Part shown: positions 1-11,270 of the stretch, in pieces
Layout: every line of letters begins with the position of its first letter
How positions within the stretch are numbered: the stretch's first letter is position 1
Source: an uncultured Bacteroidales bacterium
GTDB taxonomy: Bacteria; Bacteroidota; Bacteroidia; Bacteroidales; P3
DNA length: 64,000 nt
Assembly: GCA_900316235.1 (NCBI GenBank)
Contig: ONCC01000003.1
Span: forward strand, 25,340-89,339
Direction: 5' to 3'
Position numbers and translations under genes: made by a program
Notes under the pieces: generated by a model
Told to the model about the DNA's origin: nothing
Seen by the model: the letters and a program-made list of their open reading frames with translations, nothing else
The model's database searches: none

Positions 1-3000
1 CCGTTGACACCACGAGCACCGCGGTTTTCAATGACTAGAGAGACACGCACCTCATTATGCGAGGAGGAGTCGATGATGACAGATGCAGCGGCAAGGTCGA
101 CAACGGAGTTGACACCCTCAACACGCTTGCTAATGGTATCATTATAGATGTAGTCGTTTTGCGGACTCTTGACTATACCAGTAAGGAGAATTGTACCCAT
201 GCGGGCACGGAAACGTTGAGTAAAGGTGTAGTTGAAGTATTCCATCGAATTCAACGGACGTCCAAGAAGGGAGACAAAATCGACCTCCTCGTCAACACGG
301 TCTTCACCATTGACGAGATAGGAAGCTGTAGCCGTAGTGATGGGCGACGCACCGAAATTTCGGACGCGGATGGTGACCTTGAGGGAGTCACCAGCCACAG
401 CATTGTCGAGCGGATAAAGGAAGGAATGGGCACTGATATCGTTCTCGAGCGGGCTCAGCGGGAAGCTGACAGTGCAAGTATCATTGTCGCGGTAGATATC
501 CTCGGTAAGCATAGTGAAAGCGGTGATGTTGAAGGTGTCGGGGAAGTCAGAGGTAACAATGAAGGGGGAATCGAAGGCGAAGGTGTCAGTAGCCAAAGGA
601 GCCAGCCGGCAACTGAGGGTAGTTTCCTTGGGAAGGTAAGTACCATAGTGGATATAGCCGAGTTTAAGACTGCGAATGGTATCGAGTCCATAGTTCTTGA
701 CAACCACCTTGGGATAGATTGTCTGTCCATAGGCAGGAGCCGTAGGATAAGGAATAGCAACAACACCGACATCAATCGGACGGCGGGCACGGCCGAGGTG
801 GAAGTTATCCACAGCACAACCCTCTCCGAAGCTGGCAGTAGCCGAGGACTTCATTGGTGTGGTGTAGACAAAGCGGAACTGGAGATCCTCTGTAAAGTCA
901 CCCGAGATGAGATTGGTGGGAATCCAGTAGTAGTTGTAGTCATTACCGACAGTTGTCTTGTCAAAGCACTCGTCGTCAGCATTATTATACCAGTTGGTTA
1001 GAGAGTCGGCATTAACATTGACCCACTTGCCCTCATAGTTGTAAAATTCTATACGGAGGGAACTATTGTTGGTGAGGTCGCGACGGAGCCGGAAGGCAAG
1101 GGTATCGGCCTTCACCTGAGAGATGTTGATAATGGGACTGTAAAGGTAACTGACGTTACCACGGGTTCCGGTAGTGACAATATCATTAAGGTCGGTAACC
1201 CAAGCATTGGGAGCTGAATAGGCAGAGTTAATTTTTGACTTATTGGGAGAACCGAGTTCCCAGTAATTGTGAGTATAAACATTGTAGCCAACCGGTGCAT
1301 ACCATTTGGTGACATCGTCGAAGTTGTCGTCCACAACGGGTCGAACCACATAAAAGCGGTTGTACTGGTAGTGGAGCTGGTTGTTGGAAACAATATTGTC
1401 GTTCTCCTGCTGATGCCAAATTGTGAGATCGGTGATACCCATTGGGAAGACATGACTGGGGAGAGTAACGATGGCGCTGGTGCCGGGCTGGAGGGTACCA
1501 TTGTAGGTCACTGTACCGCTGGAGGTCGAGTCGTTAACATCACCATCAAAACGATAGTTGAACACCGGATTGGCAATAGCCTCAGTGCCCTTGTTGGCAA
1601 TGCGGAAAGATATCACACGAGGCTGGTCATCACGAATCAGATAGCTGCGAGGCGAGACAATCTGGGTGATGGCCAAGTCGACTGCCGGAGGATCGGCATC
1701 GACAAAGAGCAACACATCAATGTTGTGTCCGTTTTTGTTGTTCGGAATACCACAAGAATCGGGCACAACATTAGTACTAAAGTCGCCATAGGCACCCACC
1801 GCGATACGCATACGCATGTAGCCATAGGAGGCGTCGTTGGGGATGGTGACAGAGGTGGAGTAGGTAGCATTGTCATAGAAGGCATCGCCAGCAACAACCA
1901 TTTCGTTGGGGCTGTGCTGGAAGCTACCGTTACGGTCGAAATCGATGAAGGCCCAAATCTTGACACGGTCGGACTGGGCGGTAGCATCGAGTTGCGTTAC
2001 CTGAACAATGAGTGAGTCGGTGAGACCACGAGTAACGTGGACAACGGGATAGTCGGGAGAGGGGAATGTGGAGTTGGAGGAAGCGAGGTCGGTGCGGCCA
2101 CGGCCCAACTGCGGACAATCGAAGTCGAGCTCATTAAAGGATACACGCGTGATGTCGAACGAGGGGTTCTCGGGTTTCGCGAGCTTGTAGGTACTCTCGG
2201 CGCGAGAGACGAACGCATGATCCACACGAATGGTATCGTTGCGGCGCACGTTGTCGTTGACGAGGTCGGTCCATACCGTGAGACGGAAGTCACCTGCCTG
2301 AAGGGGATCGGGGATGTCGAGAAGGCGGCTGAAGGTGTAGTCATGGCTCTGTCCCGCTGCGACAGTGGCAGTAATGTTCTCGGTGACCGTCTGGATAACA
2401 TTGTAGGTGCCGCCTTGCTTGGCTTTAAGCTGATAGGTCACCGGAATATTGTTTTGCGAACGGGTTCCAAAGTTCTTCACACGCACACGAACGGTGTCGT
2501 TCTCCATATAAACACGGCCTCCCCTCGGTGCCATGATAGCCTCGAAAGCCATATCGTTCTGGATGGGAGGATTGACATAGACATTGACGCTGGAATAGTT
2601 GCTAGGGCAGCTCTTCTCAGAGTAGCATTTGAGATAATATGTGGAGTCAGAGAAATACTGGGGTGTGTTGGACCACAAGCATGAAGGCGAATACTGCGAA
2701 GGCTGGTAGAAGGCTTGGTTGCTCAACGTGTCACGGTACCACTTAATAGGACGACTATTCTCCTGCGAAGCACGCACAGCACCCCAGGAACCATAGTCGA
2801 AGACGGTATCGTAACCCACAGGAGGCTCTGGTGTGTAGTATGACTTGATGACGGCGGAATTTTTCGCCGTAGAATCGTTGCTCTTCGTTATGTCATTCTC
2901 AAAGTTCACCCATCCTCTAAGGCGGAATTGCATACCATCGTTTTTAATAATCGACGGTTCAATGCCCGTGGGATAGAAGTTGGCGGTCTGCGAGAAGTTA

Positions 3001-6000
3001 ATATTGACACTTTGTGCCATAAGGAGCTGATTGGCGAGGGTGGTGTTTTCCTCTACAGTGTCAGGCATAGTGGAGACTGCAGCATTAACAGGAGAGGTAA
3101 TCACCGCTTTGAAACCAATCTTGAAGGTGGTATTGGCAGGGATATCCTTGAAGCCTGCGTTCTTTACATTAATCTTGACGAGAGAAGTTTCCATATTACA
3201 ACCTGTGGGGTTGGTGGAGGTACTCGTGGCAGAGATACTCACAGCCTCAAGATTATAAGCCGGAGCTAGATACATATTAGTGGTGAGGTCATTGTTGGAT
3301 AACGCACTGTCGACAGGAATCTCCACAACAACATGGACAACATTGGCTTCAGTGATACCAAGGACGGTGGGCATCATGATAGTGTCGGTCTTTTTCTGTC
3401 CCGTAGCAAAGTTGCCCAAAGATCTATTGGGAGTACGCGTAGAATCCTCATGGCCCTCAATATAGGCATACCACTGAACATTGCTCTCTGGAGCCATACC
3501 ATTGTTGTAGAAGGTAGCGATAACGCGCACAGGATCGGATTCAATATTGGGTGGCATTCTGTTGGGAGCTCTGAATTGAGAAATTTCAGTCGGAGTAGGC
3601 ATAATAGGCTCGGTGATGCGGACGACAGCCATGTCGTGGGTATGCACTTCCATCTCGTGGGCACCGATGGTTGGTCCGGGGACCTGTTGGCGGAGGTTGC
3701 CATCAATATCCTCAGGGACGTCGGCGTTGTATTGTCCGATGCCGGAGAAGTTGGACATAACGAGGTGAAGGTCATCGTTGGCGCGGAAATAAGGCTCATC
3801 GAGGACGGAGTTGGCATCGTCGTTATTAGCTGTTTGGAGGGCACTGAGGGTGGTGCGGTTGGTTTTCCAGAAGAAAGGACGATTGCCATTGGAATAGTAT
3901 GCATTGTAATTGGAAATACTGATAGTGTTAAGCTCCGAGACATAATAGGCATAGCCCTTGCTCAAGTTGGCAAAGATATTGTTCATCACCTGGATGTGTG
4001 AGACCGTAGCACCAGCGTAGAAGGAGTAGGAGGCATCAGAATTTTGTGCATTGGCATAAGGACCACAGTAGGTGCGGACGGTATTGAAGTAGATATTCAC
4101 ATAGGTCGACGAACTGTCAATCCATATACCAGAAGGTTTAGCAGGCGAGAGTCCACCGGTTCCGCTACCGATACCACTTATCATGTTGTTAACCACCATA
4201 CCTGGGGCGCTGCTGGTGCCCGTGATATGCTCGAGTTGTATACCGCGCTTACCACCACTCTTGTCGTCAATAAGGTAAATCTTGTTCATCTGAACCGAGA
4301 AGTCACCCGACACATAGGCCAGATAGAGACCCGTCAGGCCGCGGCTGTCGATAGTCACACCAGACTTGATTTGGTTGGAATTAATCAGCAGATTGGTCAC
4401 GCCGCGCAGATTGACACCTTGTGACAAGAAGTTTTTGAACGTATTGCCAGTGATGGTAAAGTCGCTGCAGTTGGTCGACCCGCTTCCACCGCGGAACGAA
4501 TAATAACCGCTGTCAATCACATTGTTGGTAAAGGTAAGGTTGGAGATGTCTCCCTGCAGCACCACGCACGAGGCAGCAGCGTTGTTGACACTGCCCTTCA
4601 CTCTGACCGTGAGGCTGTCAATAGTGATATGACCTCCCTTCTGCATCACCAAAGCATTGGCATAGTTGCCGGATGCCGGACGGGCTTCGATTCTGAAGTT
4701 TGAAAGAGTGACATACGAAGTACTGTCGAGCAGCATCACATAGTTATTGTTCTGGGAGGTAGCAGCGGTGAGCAACACCTCATCGCCAGTGCCCACAAAG
4801 CCTATCGTATGTTCCGCCGAAGAACCCGGAATATTGTTCAGAACCACCTGCTCGGTATAGGTACCCGGGGCAACATTGAAGACGACGGGACCTTGTACAC
4901 CGACAATATTCAGCGTATCGATGGCCTCACTGAACGAACGATAGTCACCGTCAAGGGCAGCAATGGTGTAGGAACCGTTGCAGAATCGCACCATGAAGGA
5001 ACGACTAATGGTGTCGTTAGAGTGGATATTGTCGCCAGGAGCCGACACGACAACTTTCAGCATGTGTCGTCCGGGGACCATGTGACGCGAGAAGAGCAGA
5101 GTGTCGAGGGTTGCACCCGAGGCAATGGTGGAGGCTACCGTGATGCTGTCCACCGCCAACGTATCGAAGTAATAGTAGACCTTTGTGCCAGTGGCTTCAG
5201 AAGCACCCTGATTGCGCACCCTCACATAAATAGGAATGTCATTGCAGGAGTTGTACTCCAGCGTATCCACACCATTGGGCCACAACACTGCCATGTCGAC
5301 AGAGGGAATATTGATCATCTGCACCGTGTATGGGGTAATTGGACTTTCGCAACCATAGGTGGTACTATTGATGCGGATATCTGGGCGGTTGTTGCCTCGC
5401 GTACCAGTGCCCACATATTCAGACGTCGTGGGGGTCAATTCTGTGTCTCCGTTCTTGAAGAGGGTAGTGTTGCTCTTGGCGGTATAGTAGGAGCGGGCAC
5501 CGCTGGAGTTGGGGGTAGAGATATGGTGCACAATCTGAACCACCAGGCTCGATTCACCATCCCAGTAGTAGGGGCGGTCGAGAATATGGGTAATCCACGA
5601 TTCGGCCGAAGTCTGATAGATGATCTGCGGCACACGAGAATAGACCAAAGAGGTGCTCTTCCAGTCGGTAGAGTTACTTCCGGAAGTTACCGAGAAGATA
5701 GTATCGCTCGTCTGGCCCAACGAGATTGTATACTCGTCGAAAGAAATGGAAGCAGTGGGGTTATTGCCACCGATGGTTTTGAATTTAAAGGCTATGGTGT
5801 CTATGTAGCCAGCCTTCAGACCCGCCGATTTCAGGTCGTAAGCACTGTAGATAAACTGTTGTTTAGCATATTTCTTTGAGGGCATATAGGGAGAGGGGAA
5901 AGTTGTGGCGGCGTTAATCTGCGCAGCTGTACCTACGATACCCTGGGCAGTGTCGAATACCATATAACTCACCCCACGAGTACCACCCACATAGAGAATC

Positions 6001-9000
6001 TCTGAAATATTGGTGTAAGCGGTATCAACAGCGATGCCGTCATAGTCGTACCACACAGGTATCTGTCCTTCGGGAGGAGTGACTGTAGAGGTATCTCTAT
6101 CGCCATAGGAGACTATGTGGGCTGCCATGCTGGCAGGTGCAGCAGGAGTAAAGGGTATCCAAACAGAAGCCGAATTGGTGTCATTGTATTGGATATTATC
6201 GCCACTCACAGTGTCAACCCAAACCTTTACTGTCAGCAGGGAATCGTGGCTGAAGGCCATATCCATTTGTCCATTAAAGGTATAGAAGATGGAACCACCG
6301 GCGGGAACAGTCTCGCCAACCGTCTCGGTCACGGTGTCAGCACCGGCGGTATAGTGAAGCACCATGCTTGTCACAGGCTCAATACCATAGTTGCGCACTC
6401 TCACGGCGATACTCTCCATCCCCATGTTGCACACCCCTTCGGGAAGGGTCGGTGCATCCAGGCTGATATCTGCCGTGGGGGGGGCCTGAATCTTCACCTT
6501 GTAACTGGCAAACAGTCCTTCACAACCATTGTCCTCATAAAATATCCAGTTGGAATCGATGGTGTTCAAGAACATTTTGGCGGAATTCGTTGCCACTCGC
6601 CAGTTCGACACCAAGCCTTGGAAGCCTGTTCTCACTATTCCCGCCGTACCATTCGACGTCGAAAGATTCACGCCAGTCGAGCCCATCCAAATATAGGAGG
6701 GAGCGCTGATATCGATATTGTTCAAAACCACGGCATCCTCGAGCACACCATTCCCTTTTTTGTAGAGGAAGGCAATGTTGGAGTTATACGTCACGTTAGT
6801 GCTTCCAAACGGGTTCCCGATATGGATGGTCTTCTCAGGATTCGACGAAGTTCCCGTCGCATACTGCACCACCAAACTCTCGCCAGGCTCGATAAAGACA
6901 TCTTCGGGGAAGACATAAACTTTATTGTTGAGACCGCTCGTTGTCGACATCGTCTGGAGTGTATCACCCGTTAGTATCGCACGTGCGTCTCCAATATTCG
7001 TCAACTGAAGTGCAACCTTGCGACTGCTGCTCAGCCAATAGGGGGGATTGGGGGTGGTACCCGTTCCATCTTTCTTGATCTCCAACTGCGTGATTCTCAC
7101 TATCGGTTTCGACCTCTTCTGGCGGAAATAGAAGGTGGTGTCCATACGCAGCGTGTCCGTCGTTAATGTCGGTCCCACGTGGAAGGGGTCGGCATCCGTT
7201 GTATCCCTGTACCAGTAAATCTCGGAATTTTTCCGAGGAGCTGCCGTGCTGCCATACACCGCCCAGTTCTCCACACCACTCGTCGGTGTAATGGTCGCCG
7301 CCGTGGCATAATCAATCAGCGTACTGTCGTTGTCGGGCTGTGCAGGATGATATTTACTTGTCACCGAGAAGGTGTTCGTATCATTCGTTTGGTTGGGGTC
7401 ATTGTTGGTAAAAATCGTCCAGACTCTGATGGAATAGACCGAATCCCTGATGCCGTTGGCAGGCAACTGCAACATCGCACCGGTAGCAACTGTCACCGTG
7501 TCTTCCGCAGGGATGGTGTCGGTGATGGTCACCGTCTGCGGGGTGCCCCCATTCACCTGGTAGGCCAACTGAAGGTCATTTCCGCGGTAGCCGCTCGTGC
7601 CGCTGTTTCTCAGCAACACTTTCAGCTCCACCTGCTGTGGCATGTGGCAATTCTCGCTCAAAGGACTTACCAGGGCCTCGGGCTCGAAATCGTACATCAG
7701 CGACAGGAACTCGAAAGCACCCGGGCAGGAAGCCGTTGTGTTGCGCAGTGTGTCGTACATATCCGTCGTCACCTCCACAATCGGAATACCCACACCCTTT
7801 AGCAACCGGTTATAGGTTCTCAAATCCACCAGAGAACCGTTGAGGAAGTTGGGGTTCACCGACACCGAGTTAGTGTCCTCGGGCACTGCAAGGGCCCAGT
7901 CGGTTAGTGACTGACTGGCGCTGCCAGATTTCTTGTTCAACACCGCACCTAGCGTGTAATAGTCGTTATGTCCCACGGTGTTGTTGGTCACCGAACCCGG
8001 CATGTAGTTCAACGCATAGTTGTTCCCGTCAAGGGTCACAAGGATATTGTTCAGGAAGCGGCAGTTCTGAATCGAGGTACCACCGCTACCAAAAGAGGCG
8101 GCCATTCTGCTGTTACGGTTCGGAGCCGTCAGCTTTACCGAGTTGTACACCACATCCGTCCAAGTGGCGGAAACTACATTCAGCGGTGCACCCTGCTGAC
8201 CGTCTTCACAGACAATCATGTTGTTTGCCACAATGACATGGTTGACACTCGTTCCTGTCACATTCTGCAGCGTGATACCGCCAGCGCCGTGGCTCGTATA
8301 GACCTTGTTACCCATTACTTTCGACTCACCGTCGCAGTAGTTCACAATCAGCACGCCCATCGTGCTGGTCAACACATCATACATCTCGTTGTGGTCAATG
8401 ACGACATCGGTCTGGAAACTCACGTTCACCGCATTCTCATTTTGGTTGCGGAACAGGCAACGCTTTACAGTATTGTTGGTCGATCTCATGTCCGTCGCCT
8501 GACCAGCAACTGCAACACCCACCTTGCCACCGACAAAGGAGCAACTATCAATCACAATGTCGTTGGCATAACCCGTGTTAATCATCGCAGCGATACGGAA
8601 GGCGGGAGCAGGGTTGGAAAGACTATCAACGAACGTACAGCCCTCGATACGACAGCCATTACTTGTTATTCCCAGCTCCACCATGTTCGTCAGCATTCCC
8701 GCGCGACGCACGAAGTCGATATTGCGGAAACGCACATGCGACACTTTCTTCAAATCCACTATTGAAATCGCCGAATCAGCGGAATAAAGTTCCACCATTC
8801 CGTTTTCAGGCTCAAAGACAATGTAGTTCTGTTCCGACAATCCAGTCACGGTGGGCATCGTGAAGCGCTTATAGAGCCCCGGGGCCAACTTCACCACCAG
8901 GCTATCGTCAACGCCACAGGACTCCAAAGCAAAGAGGAAATCCTCGATGGTTTTGAAGTCGGCATTGTCGCTACCCACGTGACGCTCACCATGCATCGGG

Positions 9001-11000
9001 CCGGCACAAACGGTGAACTTCGACCTGATGGTATCATTATACGGCTCGTGGTCGCGGTATTGGTAACCACCGGCCGTCAGGGTATCTTCGACCCACACTT
9101 TCAGTGTATAGCAACCTGCCGACAATGGCACATTGGGAGCAATCGTCACTTGCTGCGTGGCACCTCCGGCCAGCGTGCCGCTCCAGTCATAGTGGCCTAC
9201 AAGGGTATCGTTGATGCTGTAGCTGATGCGGATAGCATTAACCGGCAGTGCTCCATAGTTCATCAACCTCACCTTAATGCTATGATCATCCGGCGTCATC
9301 GCCACAAGACTATCTGGGCTCACTAAACCATAGGTCGGCGAAGTACGGACAGTGTCGAAGCCCATGTCATACAGCAGCGGCAGATTCTTCTGCGATGTCA
9401 GCACAAAGGCAGGGCGGTAGGAAGAGTAAAGCTCAGTTCTAGCCAAATCTCCAGGGTTCGTAATCGGGTGATAGTTCTGGAATTCATCACCATCGAGCAA
9501 AGTATACAGGGTCTTCTTGTCATTAGGTGTCGAAATCATTTTGACAGGCGACGCCGTCTTGTTTTGCGAGTCATCGTATACCACCTGCATCACCAGACCT
9601 TTACCTGCATAGTAGAAAGTGTCCTGGAATTGAATCGTCTGCGAGCTGTCGGCATTGGCCTCATTGATGGTTAGCGAGTTGTCATAAACCACCTTCATGT
9701 AGGACGATGTGAATGCCGTGTTCACCCCGGAGGTGTTCACCGTGTAGTCCGCCGGCACATTCTTCATCTTTACCTGCAGGCGTTGACGTGTTACTGTGTT
9801 GGTATGCGCCGAGAAGGTGATGCGCATCGAGGTCATCTCTCCAGCCTTGTATCCCGCGCCGGCAAGCAGCGACGAGTCATAAACCCACTCGCTCCTCGCG
9901 TCGGCGTATAAATTGAAGGGGAAGTTTTCACTGTTATACTGCACGTTGCTTCCAGTGAAACTGGACTTCTGCACGGCATTCATCTTGTTCCAGTTATTCT
10001 CCCCGCCGCGCACACACTTGTACTCAATCCACGAGTTAGCGGCTTTCGGGAATGTAACCATGTTCGCGTTCGTCGTATGGTCGCGCGCCACGCAATAGAA
10101 AGCCATCACGGTATCATAGCCAAAGAAGGGAATATTAGCATGGTAGCGTCCACTTACACCGGGCACCGGCGTCATCTGCAGACGCACGGGAGTCCCGTTG
10201 GTACCACCCTTATAGTAAAGGTACACCGAGTCGGGGTCGATGCCCGCAGACACGGTGGTCGTAGGATTAATCTCAATCCGTGCACCGCGGCTACTAGGAT
10301 AATAGTAGCCATCGGGATAGCTCACCATGTTGATGACCGGCGTCACCATAGGGTTCGAACTGGCACGCACTCTCACATTGTCCAAACGCCACACACCCGT
10401 GGAGCTGTTGGCACTCTGACGTATCTCAAACTTAATCATCAGACGGCGCTCGGACGATGCCACGCCACTCAACTGCACCAACTCATTCAAATTGAAACGT
10501 TCACTCTTCCAGTCATCGTTGCTTAACGTTGACGAACTCCAGTTCGTATACGAGGACTTATTGAAACCGCCATTAAAGCCGAATTGCGTCGAACCTCCTT
10601 CCGTCATGTCGTAGTTTTGTCCTGTCAGATAATGCCAGTTCTGGTCCGATTCGTTTTCACGCTTGTAAGCGATGCGACACACAGGAATATAACCTTGGTC
10701 GTTCACGGCACAGATGTGATCAAACTCCAGGGCGATGTTGTGCCACGCGTTGGATTGGGTGAAATCCAGAGTGTTGATTACCATTGACACTGTACCACTG
10801 GAGCTTTGCTGCAACTCCAAAGAGCGGCTGCCGCTCATATAGAACGTTGTCGAGTAACTCGAACTGGTCGAGGGGTTCACAGTGAAATCCGTGGTCTCAC
10901 TGGTTTCAAAGCCTTGATAGTACATTTGGACCACCTGTCCTCGCGAAACAAGTCCCGAAAACAGGAAAATCACACTCGCTAAAATGAATCTGAGCTTCAT
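1..11000 (-). CDS. Giant secreted multidomain protein (3' end outside window)
   Basis: The minus-strand frame starts at ATG 11000 and stays open to the left edge, giving at least 3,666 codons with no stop in the window. The product opens with a signal peptide (MKLRFILASVIFLFSG...), followed by a concanavalin/MAM-like adhesive region (about residues 25-170). Later come CARDB-like modules (about 550-660, 1100-1210, 1510-1610, 2450-2700), two right-handed parallel beta-helix regions rich in Asn ladders (about 660-1090 and 1990-2450), a lamin-tail-like domain (about 1300-1465), a GEVED-like domain (about 3000-3070) and a second MAM/choice-of-anchor-like domain (about 3210-3390). Many modules are introduced by a Cys-containing linker such as CPSNYSSVNVYVNPP or CEGLFASYKVKIQAPP. 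The family context suggests a cell-surface or released T9SS adhesin or polysaccharide-binding protein. The sorting domain would lie beyond the edge. Domain names come from pattern recognition and have not been searched. Confidence 0.9.
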   Translation of the reverse strand, partial: MKLRFILASVIFLFSGLVSRGQVVQMYYQGFETSETTDFTVNPSTSSSYSTTFYMSGSRSLELQQSSSGTVSMVINTLDFTQSNAWHNIALEFDHICAVNDQGYIPVCRIAYKRENESDQNWHYLTGQNYDMTEGGSTQFGFNGGFNKSSYTNWSSSTLSNDDWKSERFNLNELVQLSGVASSERRLMIKFEIRQSANSSTGVWRLDNVRVRASSNPMVTPVINMVSYPDGYYYPSSRGARIEINPTTTVSAGIDPDSVYLYYKGGTNGTPVRLQMTPVPGVSGRYHANIPFFGYDTVMAFYCVARDHTTNANMVTFPKAANSWIEYKCVRGGENNWNKMNAVQKSSFTGSNVQYNSENFPFNLYADARSEWVYDSSLLAGAGYKAGEMTSMRITFSAHTNTVTRQRLQVKMKNVPADYTVNTSGVNTAFTSSYMKVVYDNSLTINEANADSSQTIQFQDTFYYAGKGLVMQVVYDDSQNKTASPVKMISTPNDKKTLYTLLDGDEFQNYHPITNPGDLARTELYSSYRPAFVLTSQKNLPLLYDMGFDTVRTSPTYGLVSPDSLVAMTPDDHSIKVRLMNYGALPVNAIRISYSINDTLVGHYDWSGTLAGGATQQVTIAPNVPLSAGCYTLKVWVEDTLTAGGYQYRDHEPYNDTIRSKFTVCAGPMHGERHVGSDNADFKTIEDFLFALESCGVDDSLVVKLAPGLYKRFTMPTVTGLSEQNYIVFEPENGMVELYSADSAISIVDLKKVSHVRFRNIDFVRRAGMLTNMVELGITSNGCRIEGCTFVDSLSNPAPAFRIAAMINTGYANDIVIDSCSFVGGKVGVAVAGQATDMRSTNNTVKRCLFRNQNENAVNVSFQTDVVIDHNEMYDVLTSTMGVLIVNYCDGESKVMGNKVYTSHGAGGITLQNVTGTSVNHVIVANNMIVCEDGQQGAPLNVVSATWTDVVYNSVKLTAPNRNSRMAASFGSGGTSIQNCRFLNNILVTLDGNNYALNYMPGSVTNNTVGHNDYYTLGAVLNKKSGSASQSLTDWALAVPEDTNSVSVNPNFLNGSLVDLRTYNRLLKGVGIPIVEVTTDMYDTLRNTTASCPGAFEFLSLMYDFEPEALVSPLSENCHMPQQVELKVLLRNSGTSGYRGNDLQLAYQVNGGTPQTVTITDTIPAEDTVTVATGAMLQLPANGIRDSVYSIRVWTIFTNNDPNQTNDTNTFSVTSKYHPAQPDNDSTLIDYATAATITPTSGVENWAVYGSTAAPRKNSEIYWYRDTTDADPFHVGPTLTTDTLRMDTTFYFRQKRSKPIVRITQLEIKKDGTGTTPNPPYWLSSSRKVALQLTNIGDARAILTGDTLQTMSTTSGLNNKVYVFPEDVFIEPGESLVVQYATGTSSNPEKTIHIGNPFGSTNVTYNSNIAFLYKKGNGVLEDAVVLNNIDISAPSYIWMGSTGVNLSTSNGTAGIVRTGFQGLVSNWRVATNSAKMFLNTIDSNWIFYEDNGCEGLFASYKVKIQAPPTADISLDAPTLPEGVCNMGMESIAVRVRNYGIEPVTSMVLHYTAGADTVTETVGETVPAGGSIFYTFNGQMDMAFSHDSLLTVKVWVDTVSGDNIQYNDTNSASVWIPFTPAAPASMAAHIVSYGDRDTSTVTPPEGQIPVWYDYDGIAVDTAYTNISEILYVGGTRGVSYMVFDTAQGIVGTAAQINAATTFPSPYMPSKKYAKQQFIYSAYDLKSAGLKAGYIDTIAFKFKTIGGNNPTASISFDEYTISLGQTSDTIFSVTSGSNSTDWKSTSLVYSRVPQIIYQTSAESWITHILDRPYYWDGESSLVVQIVHHISTPNSSGARSYYTAKSNTTLFKNGDTELTPTTSEYVGTGTRGNNRPDIRINSTTYGCESPITPYTVQMINIPSVDMAVLWPNGVDTLEYNSCNDIPIYVRVRNQGASEATGTKVYYYFDTLAVDSITVASTIASGATLDTLLFSRHMVPGRHMLKVVVSAPGDNIHSNDTISRSFMVRFCNGSYTIAALDGDYRSFSEAIDTLNIVGVQGPVVFNVAPGTYTEQVVLNNIPGSSAEHTIGFVGTGDEVLLTAATSQNNNYVMLLDSTSYVTLSNFRIEARPASGNYANALVMQKGGHITIDSLTVRVKGSVNNAAASCVVLQGDISNLTFTNNVIDSGYYSFRGGSGSTNCSDFTITGNTFKNFLSQGVNLRGVTNLLINSNQIKSGVTIDSRGLTGLYLAYVSGDFSVQMNKIYLIDDKSGGKRGIQLEHITGTSSAPGMVVNNMISGIGSGTGGLSPAKPSGIWIDSSSTYVNIYFNTVRTYCGPYANAQNSDASYSFYAGATVSHIQVMNNIFANLSKGYAYYVSELNTISISNYNAYYSNGNRPFFWKTNRTTLSALQTANNDDANSVLDEPYFRANDDLHLVMSNFSGIGQYNADVPEDIDGNLRQQVPGPTIGAHEMEVHTHDMAVVRITEPIMPTPTEISQFRAPNRMPPNIESDPVRVIATFYNNGMAPESNVQWYAYIEGHEDSTRTPNRSLGNFATGQKKTDTIMMPTVLGITEANVVHVVVEIPVDSALSNNDLTTNMYLAPAYNLEAVSISATSTSTNPTGCNMETSLVKINVKNAGFKDIPANTTFKIGFKAVITSPVNAAVSTMPDTVEENTTLANQLLMAQSVNINFSQTANFYPTGIEPSIIKNDGMQFRLRGWVNFENDITKSNDSTAKNSAVIKSYYTPEPPVGYDTVFDYGSWGAVRASQENSRPIKWYRDTLSNQAFYQPSQYSPSCLWSNTPQYFSDSTYYLKCYSEKSCPSNYSSVNVYVNPPIQNDMAFEAIMAPRGGRVYMENDTVRVRVKNFGTRSQNNIPVTYQLKAKQGGTYNVIQTVTENITATVAAGQSHDYTFSRLLDIPDPLQAGDFRLTVWTDLVNDNVRRNDTIRVDHAFVSRAESTYKLAKPENPSFDITRVSFNELDFDCPQLGRGRTDLASSNSTFPSPDYPVVHVTRGLTDSLIVQVTQLDATAQSDRVKIWAFIDFDRNGSFQHSPNEMVVAGDAFYDNATYSTSVTIPNDASYGYMRMRIAVGAYGDFSTNVVPDSCGIPNNKNGHNIDVLLFVDADPPAVDLAITQIVSPRSYLIRDDQPRVISFRIANKGTEAIANPVFNYRFDGDVNDSTSSGTVTYNGTLQPGTSAIVTLPSHVFPMGITDLTIWHQQENDNIVSNNQLHYQYNRFYVVRPVVDDNFDDVTKWYAPVGYNVYTHNYWELGSPNKSKINSAYSAPNAWVTDLNDIVTTGTRGNVSYLYSPIINISQVKADTLAFRLRRDLTNNSSLRIEFYNYEGKWVNVNADSLTNWYNNADDECFDKTTVGNDYNYYWIPTNLISGDFTEDLQFRFVYTTPMKSSATASFGEGCAVDNFHLGRARRPIDVGVVAIPYPTAPAYGQTIYPKVVVKNYGLDTIRSLKLGYIHYGTYLPKETTLSCRLAPLATDTFAFDSPFIVTSDFPDTFNITAFTMLTEDIYRDNDTCTVSFPLSPLENDISAHSFLYPLDNAVAGDSLKVTIRVRNFGASPITTATASYLVNGEDRVDEEVDFVSLLGRPLNSMEYFNYTFTQRFRARMGTILLTGIVKSPQNDYIYNDTISKRVEGVNSVVDLAAASVIIDSSSHNEVRVSLVIENRGARGVN

Positions 11001-11089
11001 ATTATTACTTTTTATATTTTTATTTTTCAGTTATTTACAATTGTTTACACACACCAAACCCTGCCCTTTCGCGGGGCAGAATCCAAACG

Positions 11090-11097
11090 CAAATATA
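11090..11097 (-). promoter_or_regulatory. Bacteroidota -7 box for the giant protein gene
   Basis: TATATTTG on the minus strand matches the Bacteroidota sigma-factor -7 consensus TAnnTTTG. It predicts a leader of about 80 nt. That leader contains a small GC hairpin (CTGCCC / GGGCAG, 11061-11079) before the ATG at 11000. Confidence 0.65.
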
Positions 11098-11270
11098 CGA
11101 CTTTTTTTAAACATACACGCGAAAATGTAAAAAAATGCTTTTCTCCACATTCCTTTTCCCTCACTTTAAAGAGTCGAAAAAGCATTTTTCAGCTCACAGA
11201 TTTAACATTTTTTGTGTTTTTTTAACACACTACGCACTACCCTATCCGTCCCCCTTCTCCAGTCCAACGA

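Noticed and set aside
57..10787. Many plus-strand open frames of 60-356 codons across the first 10.8 kb
   Set aside because: All are shadows of the single minus-strand giant gene, which runs off the left edge. None has a promoter or a plausible start.
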